Origin: Chloroflexota bacterium
Lineage (GTDB): Bacteria; Chloroflexota; Anaerolineae; B4-G1
Assembly: GCA_024232355.1 (NCBI GenBank)
Contig: JAAEPW010000221.1
Coordinates: 1-6,298 of the forward strand
Direction: 5' to 3'
Length of the DNA: 6,298 nucleotides
Shown here: in pieces, positions 4,833 to 6,298 of the stretch
How the letters are laid out: each line of letters starts with the position of its first letter
Numbering within the stretch: the first letter of the stretch is position 1
Notes under the pieces: generated by a model
What the model was told of the DNA's origin: nothing
Seen by the model: the letters and a program-made list of their open reading frames with translations, nothing else
Database searches by the model: none
Position numbers and translations under genes: made by a program

Positions 4833-5756
4833 CTAGGTGCATTGCCAGACAAGGACAAAAACTTACCAGGTGAAGTGCCAATCGGCTGTTCTCTCCAAAT
4901 TGACAAAGTAGCAATGCACGTTTGTGTGGAAACCAGCACAATTGGTGAGATGCTGTAAATGGGCACCAAACCGGTGCTCTGAATTTCTGTTTCAGATCGA
5001 ATGGCGGCCATCAAAAAGCGGCAGCTCAGTATACAATACATTTGTTTTGGGAGGTATCTTGGGCAAATCCGGGTCCCAAATGCTCAGATATGTGTTGCAT
5101 GGCATCGATCGAGAGATGCTTTTTAGTTTTCATTGATTTCTTATGAGATTTGGAGCACCTGCCAAGGTGGAAGGGGAAGAGGCAGCAGTTAAAGAATCTT
5201 AAACCTTTGGGACAAGACAGGAAAGAATCTTTTGGCACAGCAAGTTTTCAAGTAATTCTCATTCCCTGTGCAGGGTCTTTCCTGTGTATACAGCGCAGGA
5301 GCAGGGCTCCGCACTGATGCCAGTGTCTGGCTGGCGTGAAAAAATTGCAATTTTATTTCATTGATGAGTTTTTTCGTGATATTTTTGGTGAAGTAAAACT
5401 CTGTGTTGTTGATTGTGAGACATGAATTATGCTTTGCAAGGTACCGAAGATCGGAAAAAGCATTGGCATAAGTACCTCACAAACGTAAACAGAATGTAAT
5501 AAACAGCAGAAACAAACAATTCAGGATAAAGAAAAAACTGCGAAAAGACGGAAGTAGGTCTAAAACCGAGCATTGAATGTCTGTGCCGGTCGATAGAAAT
5601 CGAGAATAGCAAAGTTGTGGATAACAAAAAGTTGCCAGGCTTGCCTGCAAAGAAGAACGTAGTGGTATATATACTGCGTAATGTAGCGGTCGAATATACA
5701 TAAAATAACACAGAAGTCCATTTGTGTAATAAAATTGTAAGGGCAAGGGGTTGCAA
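4833..5756. other. Copy B 3' non-coding region
   Basis: No supported coding frame. Patches align with copy A 2220-3300: TGAAGTGYCA near 4871, CCCTGTGCA near 5264, TGATGA and GAAGTAAAAC near 5362-5401, and the 20-nt box at 5587. A hairpin with arms GCACC/GGTGC lies at about 4963-4977. AATAAA occurs at 5498-5503 and could serve polyadenylation. Minus-strand frames (5427-5918) are hydrophobic because of the A-rich plus strand, and part of one simply reads the minisatellite. Confidence 0.4.
5587..5606. promoter_or_regulatory. Conserved 20-nt box with TCGAT/ATCGA hairpin, copy B
   Basis: Identical over 20 bases to 3162-3181 of copy A, within otherwise poorly alignable sequence, including the inverted repeat TCGAT-AGAA-ATCGA. 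Confidence 0.45.
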
Positions 5757-5883
5757 GACGCTACGACGCAACACGACGCAACGTACTTCACGACGCGATG
5801 GGACGACGCAACGTACTTGACGCGACGTACGATGCACGATGCACGACGTATGAGGCATGACGCGACGTACTTGACGATACGCC
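5757..5883. repeat. CpG-rich degenerate minisatellite, copy B only
   Basis: The core ACGACGCAACGTACTT occurs at 5773-5788 and 5803-5818 (period 30), and GACGCGACGTAC at 5819-5830 and 5859-5870 (period 40). GATGCAC is tandemly doubled at 5831-5844. Nearly every unit contains ACG/CGT steps. Copy A has nothing comparable at the matching place (about 3263-3310), so the block arose after the copies diverged or was lost from A. Confidence 0.7.
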
Positions 5884-6043
5884 AAACAGCACAAAACAAG
5901 ACCAGGTTTTGTTCCCATGGAGACCGAAAACCCGGTGAGTTACGTTACAACCGTGTGACCATGCCCATCCAGTTGGCCTGGCGTTGGCTGGACATTGACA
6001 ACTGGTCACAATTTCACACCGGTCAATGTCACAATTTTTCTGA

Positions 6044-6062
6044 CCTCGCCGCTGGGGCGAGG
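6044..6062. repeat. Conserved CCTCGCC/GGCGAGG hairpin, copy B
   Basis: A 7-bp stem with loop GCTGG, preceded by CAATTTTTCTGA as in copy A. The overlapping GGGGCGAGGG (6054-6063) is the exact reverse complement of CCCTCGCCCC at the 5' end of the element (3681-3690), so hairpin and end-to-end pairing could compete. Confidence 0.55.
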
Positions 6063-6091
6063 GGTTTCACCTAGGTTACTTTTGGTACACC

Positions 6092-6136
6092 GAGGGGGTA
6101 GGGGGGAACGGTACCCCCCAATAACAACCCCCCCTC
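6092..6136. repeat. Nested G-run/C-run hairpin, copy B
   Basis: GGGGGG (6101-6106) faces CCCCCC (6114-6119), and outside them GAGGGGG (6092-6098) faces CCCCCTC (6130-6136). Copy A has a single version of this pairing at 3481-3505. Confidence 0.45.
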
Positions 6137-6224
6137 ATTCATCTGTCACGGACCGACCTCTTGAGCACTTGACACTCTCGCTCTCTCACGCCCTGAGGTT
6201 TAGAACCTGAGGTATTAATATATT

Positions 6225-6252
6225 TTATTTACGTTACTTGTAGAGTAAATAA
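6225..6252. repeat. 3' terminal hairpin of copy B with compensatory change
   Basis: TTATTTAC (6225-6232) pairs with GTAAATAA (6245-6252) around GTTACTTGTAGA. In copy A (3629-3656) the arms are TTATCTAC and GTAGATAA with the same loop: a C-G pair has become T-A with both arms changed. This marks the right end of the element. Confidence 0.6.
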
Positions 6253-6298
6253 GCTATATTACATCGATAACTCACGTCACATACTCCCCGAACCAAAC
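6253..6298. other. Right flank outside the element
   Basis: After GTAAATAA the similarity to the copy A/B junction ends, so these 46 bases are probably host DNA or another repeat. The first bases, with TATATTA at 6255-6261, weakly resemble the element arm. No gene seen. Confidence 0.4.

Larger units (their letters stand above)
3665..6252 (+). mobile_element. Copy B: non-autonomous deletion derivative of the same element
   Basis: This starts with the same sequence as position 1 and ends with the same 65-base terminus as copy A, in the same orientation. Relative to A it lacks about 588-1634, which removes the recombinase catalytic domain and the purine-rich tandem repeat. At the breakpoint homology resumes at CTGTTCCTGAA (about 4259), with roughly ten unmatched bases between. 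Termini are highly conserved while internal sequence has drifted, as expected for an element moved by a recombinase supplied in trans. It also carries a minisatellite absent from A. Confidence 0.7.

Noticed and set aside
5757..5883. CRISPR-like array
   Set aside because: Units are degenerate, directly adjacent and without spacers of uniform length.
5427..5918. Hydrophobic minus-strand open frames of 163 and 140 codons (and the similar one at 3033-3317)
   Set aside because: F/L richness follows from an A-rich plus strand, part of it reads the minisatellite, and the faint similarity between copies is explained by shared DNA such as the 20-nt box.
6188..6252. Helitron-type 3' terminus (hairpin near the end)
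   Set aside because: No CTRR end after the hairpin and no Rep/helicase; the adjacent gene is a tyrosine recombinase.

Overview
This window looks like eukaryotic, probably animal or alga-like, transposon DNA rather than a bacterial locus. It holds a eukaryote-type tyrosine recombinase and a compact promoter region (inverted CCAAT box, CRE-like TGACGT, GC box). Start codons sit in Kozak-like contexts, there are no Shine-Dalgarno-spaced operons, and non-coding tails are long. The host cannot be named from sequence alone.

The window is essentially two related mobile elements in head-to-tail tandem, followed by 46 bp of flank. Copy A (about 1-3656) carries a complete tyrosine recombinase catalytic domain (207-1211, residues R175, K202, H281, R284, W307, Y316). 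After it come a purine-rich tandem duplication (1215-1398), a short Pro/Ala/Leu-rich second open frame (1879-2070) and about 1.4 kb of non-coding, hairpin-rich 3' DNA. Copy B (about 3665-6252) starts with the same 5' sequence (3 substitutions in about the first 140 bases) and ends with the same 3' sequence. It lacks the whole catalytic domain, through an internal deletion matching roughly 588-1634 of copy A. It therefore keeps only the N-terminal recombinase domain, joined to its version of the second open frame. With no reverse transcriptase, RNase H or classical transposase visible, the best label is a Crypton-like (or DIRS-related) tyrosine-recombinase element: A is autonomous-type but probably damaged at its start codon, and B is a non-autonomous deletion derivative.

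The most interesting structure is at the element ends. The 3' terminus of each copy forms an 8-bp stem around an invariant 12-nt loop, and the stem shows a compensatory change between copies. At the A/B junction the arms extend to 22 nt (19 of 22 complementary), making a 56-bp near-palindrome that looks like a recombinase crossover site. Head-to-tail tandems joined at such a site are what integration of a circular intermediate next to an existing element would leave. Other notable signals are a 21-codon upstream ORF conserved in both copies, six copies of GTGCCTG/CAGGCAC in the 3' tail of A only, a 128-nt multi-stem fold in A, a CpG-rich minisatellite in B only, and CpG-transition-like divergence between the copies that spares the promoter.
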